From positions 1 to 9,314 of the forward strand of contig JALQVJ010000137.1 of the NCBI GenBank assembly GCA_023260355.1: DNA of 9,314 bases, in the 5' to 3' direction. This DNA comes from Burkholderiaceae bacterium (GTDB taxonomy: Bacteria; Pseudomonadota; Gammaproteobacteria; Burkholderiales; Burkholderiaceae_C). Under the pieces are notes generated by a model that was not told the DNA's origin, did no database searches, and was given only the letters and a program-made list of their open reading frames with translations. Position numbers and translations under genes: made by a program. This document shows, in pieces, positions 1 through 7,922 of the stretch (position 1 is its first letter; the number at the start of each line of letters is the position of its first letter).

Positions 1-1
1 G

Positions 2-139
2 CTGGTGCGGCCAAGGCTGGATGAGTGGTTGCAGCGCCTGGGCGAGGTGCGTCTGGCGGTGTTGCAGGCGCCCAGCGGGTTCGGCAAAACCACCCTGGCC
101 TGTCAGTGGGCGGGCAGCTTCGATGGACGCGTCGCCTTT
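2..139 (+). pseudogene. N-terminal fragment of a MalT/LuxR-type ATP-dependent transcriptional regulator, cut at a junction
   Basis: The frame is open from the left edge. About 46 codons read like the start of the STAND-type NTPase domain of MalT-family LuxR regulators. An RPRL motif followed by a short helix is typical of the region just before the P-loop. The Walker A motif APSGFGKTT lies near bases 71-97, followed by LACQW and then GRVAF where the family usually has RVAWLSLD. These regulators are ~850-900 residues long, with a C-terminal LuxR helix-turn-helix. Here the true start lies just off the left edge, and similarity stops near base 139. Beyond that the frame stays open to 232, but those residues are only antisense to the helicase gene on the other strand. 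The family assignment rests on a short stretch, so the exact regulator cannot be named. The fragment cannot be functional as it stands in this window. Confidence 0.6.
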
Positions 140-996
140 TCAAGGGCTGCGCAACGGCTGGTCCAGTCGCACAAGCCTCGCGCATGCTGCAAGCCAGCAA
201 CCAACACGTCGCGGCTGGCATCGAGCAATTGACCACTGCCGACTTGCACGCCCAAAAACATCACACCGATTTCATTCAACTGGTGCGCTTCATCAAAAAT
301 AGCCACATCAACGCTCGGTAACAACTCCGCAACGCCGGACTCACGCACCGCCAGGTCGGCAAAAAACAAGTGGTGGTTCACAACGACCACATCGGCGGCC
401 AACGCCGCGCGGCGCGCCGACTGTAAGGGACATTGGCTGAAGTCGGGACAGCTGGATCCGAGACAGTTGTCTTTGTTGGACGTCACCAACGGGATCGCCG
501 CAGAGCGCGCATCCAACCCTGGCATGAGGGTCAGATCCCCTGTGGCTGCCGATGCAGCCCATTGCTCCACTTTGCGCAGCACACTCTGGACGAAACGGTC
601 GGCTACTGCACCACCATGCAGGTGCAACTTCAGGCGATGTGGGCAAAGGTAATTGGAGCGCCCTTTCAAGAGCGCCGTTCGAACCGGCACCTTGAGCATA
701 TCGAGCAACCGAGGCAAATCTCGACCGTAAAGTTGATCTTGCAAGGCCTTGGTCGCGGTGGACACCATGACTCGCTTGCCGCTCAAAAGCGCTGGCACCA
801 AATAGGCAAAGGTCTTGCCGGTTCCGGTGCCAGCCTCAACCACCAATGCGCCACCGTCATCGATCACCGAGGCCACGGAGGCCGCCATATCCAATTGCCC
901 TTGCCTCACGCAAAAAGAAGGTGTGGCTGCCGCAATCGGGCCCGATTCACCCAGCGTGTGATGCGTCAAATCTTGCAGGCTGGTCGTGGCGTTCAT
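103..996 (-). CDS. DinG/YoaA-type Fe-S ATP-dependent DNA helicase, C-terminal half missing
   Basis: This is a superfamily 2, XPD-like 5'-3' DNA helicase of the DinG/YoaA group, which acts in DNA repair and in resolving R-loops or replication conflicts. Visible in the 297-residue frame are conserved R31/Q32 with Q34, Walker A AGTGTGKT at 55-62, motif Ia around STATKALQDQL (79-89), and the four cysteines of the 4Fe-4S domain (C118, C178, C183, C189). NHHLFF (207-212) and the Walker B DEAH box (235-238) follow. Family members are ~630-700 residues; this one ends at ~residue 285-290, and the last residues (PSKLPAH) are the antisense of the regulator fragment. Helicase domain 2 with motifs IV-VI is therefore absent and the product would be inactive. 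The ATG lies 10 bases after the zapE stop, with only a weak GGGA directly before it, so translation probably depends on the upstream gene. Choosing between DinG and YoaA is not possible from this half. Confidence 0.85.
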   Translation of the reverse strand: MNATTSLQDLTHHTLGESGPIAAATPSFCVRQGQLDMAASVASVIDDGGALVVEAGTGTGKTFAYLVPALLSGKRVMVSTATKALQDQLYGRDLPRLLDMLKVPVRTALLKGRSNYLCPHRLKLHLHGGAVADRFVQSVLRKVEQWAASAATGDLTLMPGLDARSAAIPLVTSNKDNCLGSSCPDFSQCPLQSARRAALAADVVVVNHHLFFADLAVRESGVAELLPSVDVAIFDEAHQLNEIGVMFLGVQVGSGQLLDASRDVLVAGLQHARGLCDWTSRCAALEKATRPSKLPAH

Positions 997-1006
997 TCCC
1001 GATAGT

Positions 1007-2116
1007 TTAGGTCAACCGCGTGTCGACCAAGCGCCGCTCTTGCTTCAAGTATTCGGCGGTTTGCATTTCCTGCAACCGCGAAACCGTGCGCGGAAACTCA
1101 TGCGCCAGCGGCCCTTGTATGTAGAGGTCATCCGGTTCAACGGCGGCTGACAAAATCAACCGCACATGGCGGTCATACAAGACGTCGACCAGCCAGGTGA
1201 ATCGCCTCGCCTCGCTGGCATGGCGCACTGCCATCTGCGGCACCCCGCTCAAAATGACGGTGTGAAAGCGCGAGGCGATTTCTAGGTAATCGTTTTGGGA
1301 ACGCGGGCCACCACACAGCGTTTTGAATTCAAACCAAACCACCCCACCTGCGCGGCGCTTTGCGGGCAAAGTGCGTGCCTCGATATGGAGTTCGGGCGAC
1401 TCGTCTTCACACTCTGCGAGCTCTTCAAATGCGCGGGTCAACTGGCGCTCTGAATCATCGTTCAGCGGACTCAAATAGGCCTTGACCAAGTCCAAAGAAC
1501 GTTGGCGGTAGTCGGTGCCCGCATCGACATTGATGACGGTGAGTTGGCGCTTTAGCAACTCGATCGCCGGCAAAATCCGGTCGCGATGCAGCCCATTCGG
1601 ATAGAGGCCATCGGGATGGAAGTTGGATGTTGTCACCATCCCCACACCATGCGCAAACAAGCTATCCAGCAAACGATGGAGGATCATGGCGTCGGTCACG
1701 TCCGCCACATGAAATTCATCGAAACAAATCAGCTTGTACTTTTTAGAGATTTGTTTGCCCAACGCGTCCAAAGGGTTGACCGTGCCCTGCAAATTGCGCA
1801 ACTCGCGGTGCACCTCGCGCATGAACTCATGGAAGTGCAACCGGGTCTTTCGCTCGATCGGGACCGCTTGATAAAAGCAGTCCATCAAAAAGCTCTTGCC
1901 TCGTCCAACGCCACCGAACATGTACACACCCAACGGCAGCTCGGATCGATTGATGAGCTTCTTGAGCGGGTTTGAACGCTTGGCCTTGTACTGCCCCCAA
2001 TCCGCACGACAGCGCTCCAGCTCCGCCACCGCCGCCAATTGGGCGGCGTCAGAGGTATAGCCGCGAAGTTGCAGCTGCTGCTGATATATCGCGTCGACGC
2101 TGTGCACAGCAACCAT
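1007..2116 (-). CDS. zapE: ZapE/AFG1-family cell division ATPase
   Basis: A complete 369-residue protein of the ZapE (bacterial AFG1/LACE1) family, P-loop ATPases. In E. coli ZapE associates with the Z-ring and is needed for constriction under stress or low oxygen; the mitochondrial relatives help turn over respiratory complex subunits. Seen here: Walker A GGVGRGKS at 68-75, HFHEFM at 94-99, Walker B LICFDEF at 129-135, a sensor-like TTSN at 162-165, and the family signature FHPDGLYPNGLHRDR at ~167-180. Length fits the family (~360-375). The ATG shares its A with the lpd stop as TGATG and no good Shine-Dalgarno precedes it, which points to translational coupling to lpd. Placement of an AFG1-type gene straight after the 2-oxoglutarate dehydrogenase genes is, from memory, common in Burkholderiales. 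Whether its role is tied to the respiratory/TCA machinery rather than division is inference. Confidence 0.93.
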   Translation of the reverse strand: MVAVHSVDAIYQQQLQLRGYTSDAAQLAAVAELERCRADWGQYKAKRSNPLKKLINRSELPLGVYMFGGVGRGKSFLMDCFYQAVPIERKTRLHFHEFMREVHRELRNLQGTVNPLDALGKQISKKYKLICFDEFHVADVTDAMILHRLLDSLFAHGVGMVTTSNFHPDGLYPNGLHRDRILPAIELLKRQLTVINVDAGTDYRQRSLDLVKAYLSPLNDDSERQLTRAFEELAECEDESPELHIEARTLPAKRRAGGVVWFEFKTLCGGPRSQNDYLEIASRFHTVILSGVPQMAVRHASEARRFTWLVDVLYDRHVRLILSAAVEPDDLYIQGPLAHEFPRTVSRLQEMQTAEYLKQERRLVDTRLT

Positions 2117-3555
2117 CAGAAGTTCAGAGTGCGCTTGTCCACCGCCAGAGCGGCTTCCTTTGTCGACTCAGACAACGATGGATGCGCGTGACAAATGCGC
2201 GCAATGTCTTCGCTGGCCGCCTTGAAGGCCATCGCGACGCAAGCCTCGGCAATCAACTCGCTGGCCATTGGGCCCACAATATGCACACCCAGCACCTCGT
2301 CAGTCTTGGCGTCAGCGATCATCTTGACCAGGCCGGTGGTGTCACCCAGCGCGCGTGCGCGGCCGTTCGCCAGGAATGGGAAGGAGCCTGCCTTGTACGC
2401 GCGCCCTTCTGCCTTCAACTGCTCTTCCGTCTTGCCAACCCAAGCGATTTCTGGGCTGGTGTAAATCACCCAGGGGATCAAGTCAAAATCCACGTGACCG
2501 TGTTGTCCTGCGATGCGCTCAGCGACGGCGACGCCTTCCTCTTCTGCTTTGTGAGCAAGCATTGGACCGCGCACCACATCACCCACCGCCCAGACACCTG
2601 GCAAGTTGGTCTTGCACTCATCATTGACAACGATGGCGCCGCGCTCATCCAATTGCAGACCGACCGCATCTGCCTTCAGTCCAGCAGTGTTTGGCACACG
2701 CCCGATCGCGACAATCAGTTTGTCAGCCACCAACTCGAGGGCGTCGCCTTTGGCATTGGTGTAGGACAGCGTGACTTGCGTCACCTTGCCCTTTTTGGTC
2801 TTCTTGATTTCGCCAACCTTGGCGCCCAGTTCAATCTTCAGCCCTTGCTTGTCGAACGCCTTTTTGGCTTCTTTGGCGACCGCTTGGTCGGCTGCACCCA
2901 AGAACGTGGGCAAGCCTTCAAGGATCGTGACATCGGCACCCAGTCGACGCCAGACCGACCCCATTTCCAAACCAATCACGCCCGAACCAATGACGGCGAG
3001 CTTCTTGGGTACGGCACCCAACCGCAGTGCCCCATCGTTGCTCAATACCGTCTCTTCATCGAACTCAACACCCGGCAATGCTCGCGCACTGGAACCTGTT
3101 GCGATCACCACTTGCTTGGCAAGCAGCGTCTCGGCCTGGGCGCCATTGACGGAGATCTCGTAGCCTCCATCAACCGCGCGGTTGAAGCTGGCAGCACCAT
3201 GGAAAAACGCGACCTTGTTCTTTTTGAACAGATACAAGATACCGTCGTTGTTTTGCTTGACCACGCTGTCCTTGCGGGCAACCATTTGCGCCACATCCAT
3301 CTTGACGGGGCCAGTCGAGATGCCGTGCTCTGCGAAATGATGGTTCGCGTGCTCAAAGTGCTCGCTGGATTGCAACAACGCCTTGGAAGGAATGCAACCG
3401 ACGTTCGTGCAGGTGCCACCCGGTGCAGGACCGCCCTTAGCGTTGCTCCAGGCATCCACGCAGGCGACCTTCATACCCAACTGCGCGGCGCGAATCGCAG
3501 CGATATATCCACCGGGACCCGCACCGATCACGACCACGTCAAATTCATTTGCCAT
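2116..3555 (-). CDS. lpd: Dihydrolipoyl dehydrogenase, E3 of the 2-oxoglutarate dehydrogenase complex
   Basis: A 479-residue FAD-dependent pyridine nucleotide-disulfide oxidoreductase that reoxidises the dihydrolipoyl group of E2 and passes electrons to NAD+. Domains in order: N-terminal FAD dinucleotide fold GAGPGG (residues 11-16 from this start), redox-active disulfide CTNVGC (C49, C54), NAD-binding fold with GSGVIG at about residues 185-190, the second FAD contact (WAVGDV), and the C-terminal dimer interface with the catalytic HPSLSE pair (H458, E463). The usual CLNVGC is CTNVGC here, preceded by a glycine-rich GGPAPGG insertion that I associate with the betaproteobacterial type. Two ATG codons are adjacent (3558 and 3555). 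The second is chosen because GGAG lies 6 bases before it and only 3 before the first. The gene follows sucB after a 112-base spacer with a hairpin, and its stop overlaps the zapE start. The symbols lpdA and odhL are also used. Confidence 0.95.
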   Translation of the reverse strand: MANEFDVVVIGAGPGGYIAAIRAAQLGMKVACVDAWSNAKGGPAPGGTCTNVGCIPSKALLQSSEHFEHANHHFAEHGISTGPVKMDVAQMVARKDSVVKQNNDGILYLFKKNKVAFFHGAASFNRAVDGGYEISVNGAQAETLLAKQVVIATGSSARALPGVEFDEETVLSNDGALRLGAVPKKLAVIGSGVIGLEMGSVWRRLGADVTILEGLPTFLGAADQAVAKEAKKAFDKQGLKIELGAKVGEIKKTKKGKVTQVTLSYTNAKGDALELVADKLIVAIGRVPNTAGLKADAVGLQLDERGAIVVNDECKTNLPGVWAVGDVVRGPMLAHKAEEEGVAVAERIAGQHGHVDFDLIPWVIYTSPEIAWVGKTEEQLKAEGRAYKAGSFPFLANGRARALGDTTGLVKMIADAKTDEVLGVHIVGPMASELIAEACVAMAFKAASEDIARICHAHPSLSESTKEAALAVDKRTLNF

Positions 3556-3561
3556 CATTTA

Positions 3562-3566
3562 CTCCA
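3562..3566 (-). promoter_or_regulatory. Ribosome binding site of lpd
   Basis: On the minus strand TGGAG lies 6 bases before the second of two adjacent ATG codons and 3 bases before the first. This favours the start at 3555. Confidence 0.6.
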
Positions 3567-3631
3567 GAATTCATTGAAAAGGCGCAGCGCAGCACGCCTT
3601 GTTGGCATAGGTCGACGCCAATGCCGACTGG

Positions 3632-3655
3632 GCGGGGGCGGCACAGCACCCCCGC
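3632..3655 (-). other. GC-rich hairpin in the sucB-lpd spacer
   Basis: On the transcript, GCGGGGG pairs perfectly with CCCCCGC, and a G-U plus a G-C pair extend this to a 9-bp stem around a 6-base loop. It starts about 12 bases after the sucB stop. No run of U follows, so it does not look like an efficient intrinsic terminator. It is better read as an RNA 3'-end stabiliser, processing site or partial attenuator between E2 and E3. The structure is seen directly; the role is inferred. Confidence 0.5.
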
Positions 3656-3667
3656 ACCGCTGAGGGC

Positions 3668-4939
3668 TTAGACCCCAAACAACAACCGAGAAGGATCTTC
3701 CAAAGCGTCCTTCATCGTGACCAAACCCAACACGGCCTCACGACCGTCGATGATGCGGTGGTCGTATGACATCGCCAGGTAGTTCATGGGGCGAATCACG
3801 ATCTGGCCATCCTCAACAACCGCGCGGTCTTTGGTCGCATGGATACCCAAAATCGCTGACTGTGGTGGGTTGATGATGGGGGTCGAGAGCATCGAGCCAA
3901 AAACACCACCGTTCGAGATGGAGAACGTGCCGCCTGTCATGTCATCCAAACTCAACTTGCCGTCACGCGCCTTGGCACCAAACTCTGCAATCTTGAGCTC
4001 AATTTCCGCGAAACTGAGTTGGTCTGCGTTGCGCAGGATTGGCACCACCAAACCACGGGGGGAACCTACCGCAATACCGATGTCGAAGTAGCCGTGATAG
4101 ACGATGTCATTGCCGTCGACTGATGCGTTCAGCACCGGATATTTCTTGAGCGCAGCCACCGCGGCTTTGACGAAGAAGCTCATGAAGCCCAGTCGAACCC
4201 CGTGCTCTTTTTCGAATTTGTCGCCGTACTTCTTGCGCAAATCCATGATCGGCTTCATGTTGACTTCGTTGAACGTCGTCAAAATCGCATTGGTCGCTTG
4301 GGACTGGAGCAAACGCTCAGCCACACGCGCACGCAAGCGGGTCATCGGCACGCGCTGCTCTGGGCGGTCACCCAAATCGGGCGCCTCAATGGCCACTTGC
4401 GGCAGGACTTGCGTCGGCACGCCGGTTGGGATCGCTGCGGAGGCCGCTGCAGGCTTGGGTGCGGCAGCCGCGGCCAACACATCGCCCTTGGTGACACGCC
4501 CATCTTTGCCTGTGCCGGCAACGGAACCCGGGGCGAGCCCTTGGTCAGCCATGATCTTCGCTGCGGCGGGGCTGGCCACGCCAGCCATGCTGTTGCCAGC
4601 AGGGGCGGCGCTGACAGGTGCTGGTGCGGCTGCTGGTGCAGCTGCCGGCGCGGCAGCCTGCGTCGCTGCGGGGGTTGCGACGGCAACGCCCGCAGCAGCC
4701 TCGGTATCGATGTGGGCGATGACTTGGTCAGCCGCCACTGTCGCGCCGTCGGCCTGGACGATTTGGCTCAACACGCCAGCGGCAGGGGCTGGCACTTCCA
4801 AGACCACTTTGTCAGTTTCGATCTCGATCAGGATTTCATCGATTGCCACGGCTTCACCGGGCTTCTTTTTCCACTGAAGCAAGGTGGCTTCAGCAACGGA
4901 CTCTGAGAGTTGGGGGACTTTGACTTCTACGATAGCCAT
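3668..4939 (-). CDS. sucB: Dihydrolipoyllysine succinyltransferase, E2 of the 2-oxoglutarate dehydrogenase complex
   Basis: A complete 423-residue E2 core protein. It carries the succinyl group from E1 on its lipoyl arm to CoA, giving succinyl-CoA, and forms the multimeric core that E1 and E3 bind. Domains: one lipoyl domain (about 1-77) with the lipoylated lysine K44 in ETDKVV; a flexible Ala/Pro linker (about 83-117); a peripheral-subunit-binding domain (about 121-157; ASPAAAKIM through GRVTKGDVL); a second Ala-rich linker; and the catalytic acyltransferase domain (about 190-423) ending with the active-site motif [10 protein letters not shown] (H394, D398). A single lipoyl domain and this length fit SucB better than the E2 of pyruvate dehydrogenase. 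The ATG at 4939 has AAGGAA 8 bases upstream. The gene lies 73 bases after sucA, which holds a hairpin. The symbol odhB is also used. Confidence 0.95.
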   Translation of the reverse strand: MAIVEVKVPQLSESVAEATLLQWKKKPGEAVAIDEILIEIETDKVVLEVPAPAAGVLSQIVQADGATVAADQVIAHIDTEAAAGVAVATPAATQAAAPAAAPAAAPAPVSAAPAGNSMAGVASPAAAKIMADQGLAPGSVAGTGKDGRVTKGDVLAAAAAPKPAAASAAIPTGVPTQVLPQVAIEAPDLGDRPEQRVPMTRLRARVAERLLQSQATNAILTTFNEVNMKPIMDLRKKYGDKFEKEHGVRLGFMSFFVKAAVAALKKYPVLNASVDGNDIVYHGYFDIGIAVGSPRGLVVPILRNADQLSFAEIELKIAEFGAKARDGKLSLDDMTGGTFSISNGGVFGSMLSTPIINPPQSAILGIHATKDRAVVEDGQIVIRPMNYLAMSYDHRIIDGREAVLGLVTMKDALEDPSRLLFGV

Positions 4940-4947
4940 GATTCAAA

Positions 4948-4953
4948 TTCCTT
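4948..4953 (-). promoter_or_regulatory. Ribosome binding site of sucB
   Basis: On the minus strand AAGGAA lies 8 bases before the sucB ATG. This is a good Shine-Dalgarno match and supports the start at 4939. Confidence 0.6.
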
Positions 4954-4979
4954 GATTTGCGTATGCAGTGCGATGTCAA

Positions 4980-5001
4980 GCCGGCCGCCGCAGCGGCCAG
5001 C
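4980..5001 (-). other. GC-rich hairpin in the sucA-sucB spacer
   Basis: On the transcript, GCTGGCCGC pairs with GCGGCCGGC (9 bp, one G-U) around the tetraloop TGCG, starting 11 bases after the sucA stop. No U-tract follows, so full termination is unlikely. It may slow 3'-to-5' decay of the sucA message or mark a processing site. The structure is seen directly; the function is inferred. Confidence 0.5.
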
Positions 5002-5012
5002 CTCGACTGTGA

Positions 5013-7889
5013 TTACTTGGTCAATAAAAAGCCCTTGAGCTTGCCGAAGGCTTGATCCAACAAAGCCTTTTGCTGCTCTTGGTGCAGGTGGGCGTAACCC
5101 ACTGCAGGCGAAGCGGACGCGGCGCGCCCGGCATAGCCCAGCTTTTGACCATCAAGCATGTTTTCGTGGATTTGATGTTGCACAAAGAACCAAGCGCCTT
5201 GGTTCTGAGGCTCGTCTTGACACCACACAACATCTGCAGCGTTGGGGTACTTCTTCATTTCTGTGGCGAACACTTTGTGCGGGAACGGATACAGCTGTTC
5301 CAAGCGCAAAATTGCCACGTCTTTTCGGCCTAACTCTTCACGCTTTTTGACCAAGTCGTAGTAAACCTTGCCCGAACAGCAAATCACGCGCTTGACTTTG
5401 GCTGCCGCCTTTGCCACTTCCGTGTTTTGCTCTGGAATCACGGTCTGGAATGAACCTTCGGTGAACTCTTCGAGGGGTGATGCCGCATCTTTGTTGCGCA
5501 ACAGGCTCTTGGGTGTGAAGATGATCAACGGCTTGCGCAGTTGGCGCACCATCTGTCGACGCAGTACGTGGAAAATCTGGCTTGCCGACGTGGGCTGGAC
5601 CACTTGCATGTTGGTGTCTGCTGCCAACTGCATGAAGCGCTCCACTCGCGCTGAGGAGTGCTCGGGGCCTTGCCCTTCATAGCCGTGTGGCAGCATCAAG
5701 GTGATGCCATTGACCCGGCCCCATTTCACTTCGCCAGAGGCGATGAACTGGTCGATCACGACTTGGGCGCCGTTGACGAAGTCACCGAATTGCGCTTCCC
5801 AAATCACCAGGGTGTTGGGGTCGTTGGACGCGTAGCCATACTCGAAGCCCAACACGGCCTCCTCAGACAGGATGGAGTCAATCACCACAAATGGTGCTTG
5901 CTGGTCAGACACATTTTGCAGAGGGATGTAAGTCCCCTCGTCATAGCGCTCACGGTTTTGATCGTGAATCACGCTGTGGCGGTGCGTGAAAGTGCCACGG
6001 CCACAATCTTCACCCGACAGGCGCACGGGGAACCCGCTGGCGACCAGTGACGCGAACGCCATGTGCTCACCCATACCCCAGTCGACCGCGAGCTCGCCGC
6101 GACCCATGGCTGCACGATCAGCCCAGACCTTCTTGACCAAGGGGTGAGGCGCAATCGTGTCGGGCAGTGTCGTCATGCGCTCGGCCAGACGCTTCCATTC
6201 AGCCAAGGGCAACGCGGTGTCCGCCGCGTCCGTCCATTTCTTGCCCAAGTAAGGCGCCCAGTCCACTGCATTGGTGCTCTTGAAGTTCGTCAACACGGGG
6301 TCAACGGTGTGGCGGCCCTCGTCCAATGCGGCGCGATAGCTCTTGACCATGTCATCACCCAGGGTCTCACCCAAGCCTTGTGCGGCCAAGCGGTCAGCGT
6401 AGAGCTTGCGGGTACCCGGATGGTTGGCGATCTTTTTGTACATCAGCGGCTGAGTGATCGCCGGCGTGTCTTGTTCGTTGTGACCCAGCTTGCGGAAGCA
6501 AACGATGTCGACAACGACGTCTTTGCTGAAGGTCTGGCGGAACTCCAAAGCCAATTGTGTGGCGAGGACCACAGCTTCAGGATCGTCACCGTTGACGTGC
6601 AGAACTGGTGCCTCAATCATCTTCACGATGTCGGAGCAATACAGCGTCGAGCGGCTATCGCGGGGGTCGCTGGTGGTGAAACCGATTTGGTTGTTGATCA
6701 CCAAATGAACCGTACCGCCGGTGTAATAACCACGGGTTTCGGCCAGTGCAAGGGTCTCCATCACCACACCTTGGCCCGCGAAAGCGGCATCACCGTGCAC
6801 CAAGACGGGCAACACTTGGCGCCCTTCGTGGTCACCGCGGCGATCCATGCGGGCCCGCACCGAGCCTTCCACCACTGGGTTCACAATTTCCAAATGCGAG
6901 GGGTTGAACGCCAAACTCAAGTGGATGGGGCCACCAGGCGTCGAGACATCGCTGGAGAATCCTTGGTGATACTTCACGTCGCCAGAGGGCAAATCCTCGG
7001 GTGCAGTGTGGTCGAATTCGGCGAACAGGTTTTTGGGCATTTTGCCCAAGGTGTTGACCAAAACGTTGAGACGACCACGGTGGGCCATGCCAATCACCAC
7101 CTCTTGCACGCCCTGCTCTCCAGCGCGCTGCACCAGCTCGTCCATAGAGGCGATGAAGCTCTCGCCGCCTTCGAGTGAAAAGCGCTTCTGTCCGACGTAC
7201 TTGGTGTGCAAGAAGCGCTCCAATCCCTCAGCCGCAGTCAAACGCTCAAGGATGTGCTTCTTTTTGTCTGCCGTGAAGTTCGGGCGTGAGCGAATGCTCT
7301 CCAACTTTTCTTGCCACCAACGCTTTTGGGTTTGGTCGGTGATGTACATGTACTCCGCAGCGATGGTGCTGCAGTATGTTTCACGCAGCGAGTTCAACAA
7401 CTCGCGCAATGACATCGTCTCTTTGCCAAAGAACGTGTTACTGGTGTTGAAGACGGTTTCGAAATCAGCATCCACGAAGCCATAGAACGCAGGGTCGAGC
7501 TCGGGGATCTCTGGGCGCTCTGTGCGCTTGAGTGGATCGAGGTCAGCCCAGCGCGCGCCAACGTTGCGATAGGCGGCGATCAACTGCTGGACAGCAACGC
7601 GTTTGCGTCCCATCTCAGAGTCGGGGTTGGCTTGAACTGTTTTGGTGAAGCCGCGTTTCGCCAGATCAGCGAACGCATTGATCACTGGCATGTGAGGCAA
7701 GTCACGAGCGTCTGTGCCGTCAATCGCAGGCACATGCTGCAACGCATCAAAGTAGCCGCGCCACTCATCTGGGACGCTGCCAGGGTTAGCCAAGTAGTTT
7801 TCGTACAGTTCTTCGACGTAGGGCGCGTTGCCCCCGAACAGGTACGAGTTGCCTTTAAAGGCCGAATAGACGCGTTGAGTCTCGCTCAT
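5013..7889 (-). CDS. sucA: 2-oxoglutarate dehydrogenase E1 component, thiamine diphosphate dependent
   Basis: A complete 958-residue E1 that decarboxylates 2-oxoglutarate and reductively succinylates the lipoyl arm of SucB, the committed step to succinyl-CoA in the TCA cycle. Seen: the N-terminal E2/E3-binding segment (SYLFGGNAPYVEELYENYL, about 9-33), GMAHRGR (267-273), the Mg-thiamine diphosphate site GDAAFAGQG (366-374) with NNQIGF (399-404), and SGEDCGRGTFTHRH in the transketolase-like pyrimidine domain. RLEQLYPFP lies in the C-terminal domain. The length matches the family (~930-960). The frame is open 22 codons further up to an ATG at 7955, but that extension (MSREVFFQPT and on) resembles no E1 and contains the ribosome binding site and a hairpin. 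The start MSETQ at 7889 is therefore chosen, 8 bases after GGAGGTGA. It is the first gene of sucA-sucB-lpd-zapE-helicase. The symbol odhA is also used. Confidence 0.96.
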   Translation of the reverse strand: MSETQRVYSAFKGNSYLFGGNAPYVEELYENYLANPGSVPDEWRGYFDALQHVPAIDGTDARDLPHMPVINAFADLAKRGFTKTVQANPDSEMGRKRVAVQQLIAAYRNVGARWADLDPLKRTERPEIPELDPAFYGFVDADFETVFNTSNTFFGKETMSLRELLNSLRETYCSTIAAEYMYITDQTQKRWWQEKLESIRSRPNFTADKKKHILERLTAAEGLERFLHTKYVGQKRFSLEGGESFIASMDELVQRAGEQGVQEVVIGMAHRGRLNVLVNTLGKMPKNLFAEFDHTAPEDLPSGDVKYHQGFSSDVSTPGGPIHLSLAFNPSHLEIVNPVVEGSVRARMDRRGDHEGRQVLPVLVHGDAAFAGQGVVMETLALAETRGYYTGGTVHLVINNQIGFTTSDPRDSRSTLYCSDIVKMIEAPVLHVNGDDPEAVVLATQLALEFRQTFSKDVVVDIVCFRKLGHNEQDTPAITQPLMYKKIANHPGTRKLYADRLAAQGLGETLGDDMVKSYRAALDEGRHTVDPVLTNFKSTNAVDWAPYLGKKWTDAADTALPLAEWKRLAERMTTLPDTIAPHPLVKKVWADRAAMGRGELAVDWGMGEHMAFASLVASGFPVRLSGEDCGRGTFTHRHSVIHDQNRERYDEGTYIPLQNVSDQQAPFVVIDSILSEEAVLGFEYGYASNDPNTLVIWEAQFGDFVNGAQVVIDQFIASGEVKWGRVNGITLMLPHGYEGQGPEHSSARVERFMQLAADTNMQVVQPTSASQIFHVLRRQMVRQLRKPLIIFTPKSLLRNKDAASPLEEFTEGSFQTVIPEQNTEVAKAAAKVKRVICCSGKVYYDLVKKREELGRKDVAILRLEQLYPFPHKVFATEMKKYPNAADVVWCQDEPQNQGAWFFVQHQIHENMLDGQKLGYAGRAASASPAVGYAHLHQEQQKALLDQAFGKLKGFLLTK

Positions 7890-7897
7890 GGATGCGC

Positions 7898-7905
7898 TCA
7901 CCTCC
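7898..7905 (-). promoter_or_regulatory. Very strong ribosome binding site of sucA
   Basis: On the minus strand GGAGGTGA, nearly the full anti-Shine-Dalgarno complement, lies 8 bases before the ATG at 7889. It decides the start against the upstream in-frame ATG at 7955. Confidence 0.8.
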
Positions 7906-7922
7906 GTTTCCCTGAAGGAAAC
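7906..7922 (-). promoter_or_regulatory. Small hairpin abutting the sucA ribosome binding site
   Basis: On the transcript, GTTTCC pairs with GGAAAC around TTCAG (6-bp stem, 5-base loop). The stem ends exactly where GGAGGTGA begins. It does not hide the site, but could keep the leader open there or stack against the bound ribosome. No known riboswitch is recognised. The rest of the leader shows a T7 run on the minus strand near 7936-7942 without a matching GC stem before it. Confidence 0.3.

Noticed and set aside
140..232. Continuation of the regulator fragment's open frame past the junction
   Set aside because: These residues are the antisense of the helicase coding sequence and do not match the MalT family; the frame is open by chance.
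1972..3663. A 563-codon open frame on the plus strand, antisense to lpd and the start of zapE
   Set aside because: It lies opposite two well-conserved genes, has no family resemblance, and is rich in His, Arg, Gln and Cys as antisense frames of GC-biased genes are. It is a coding shadow.
4974..4979. A perfect TTGACA on the minus strand in the sucA-sucB spacer, as a possible internal promoter
   Set aside because: No acceptable -10 box is found 16-18 bases downstream; the sequence there is ATCAAG-like.
6063..7178. A 371-codon open frame on the plus strand, antisense to sucA
   Set aside because: Same explanation: it mirrors the conserved thiamine diphosphate region of sucA and shows no recognisable motif or ribosome site.
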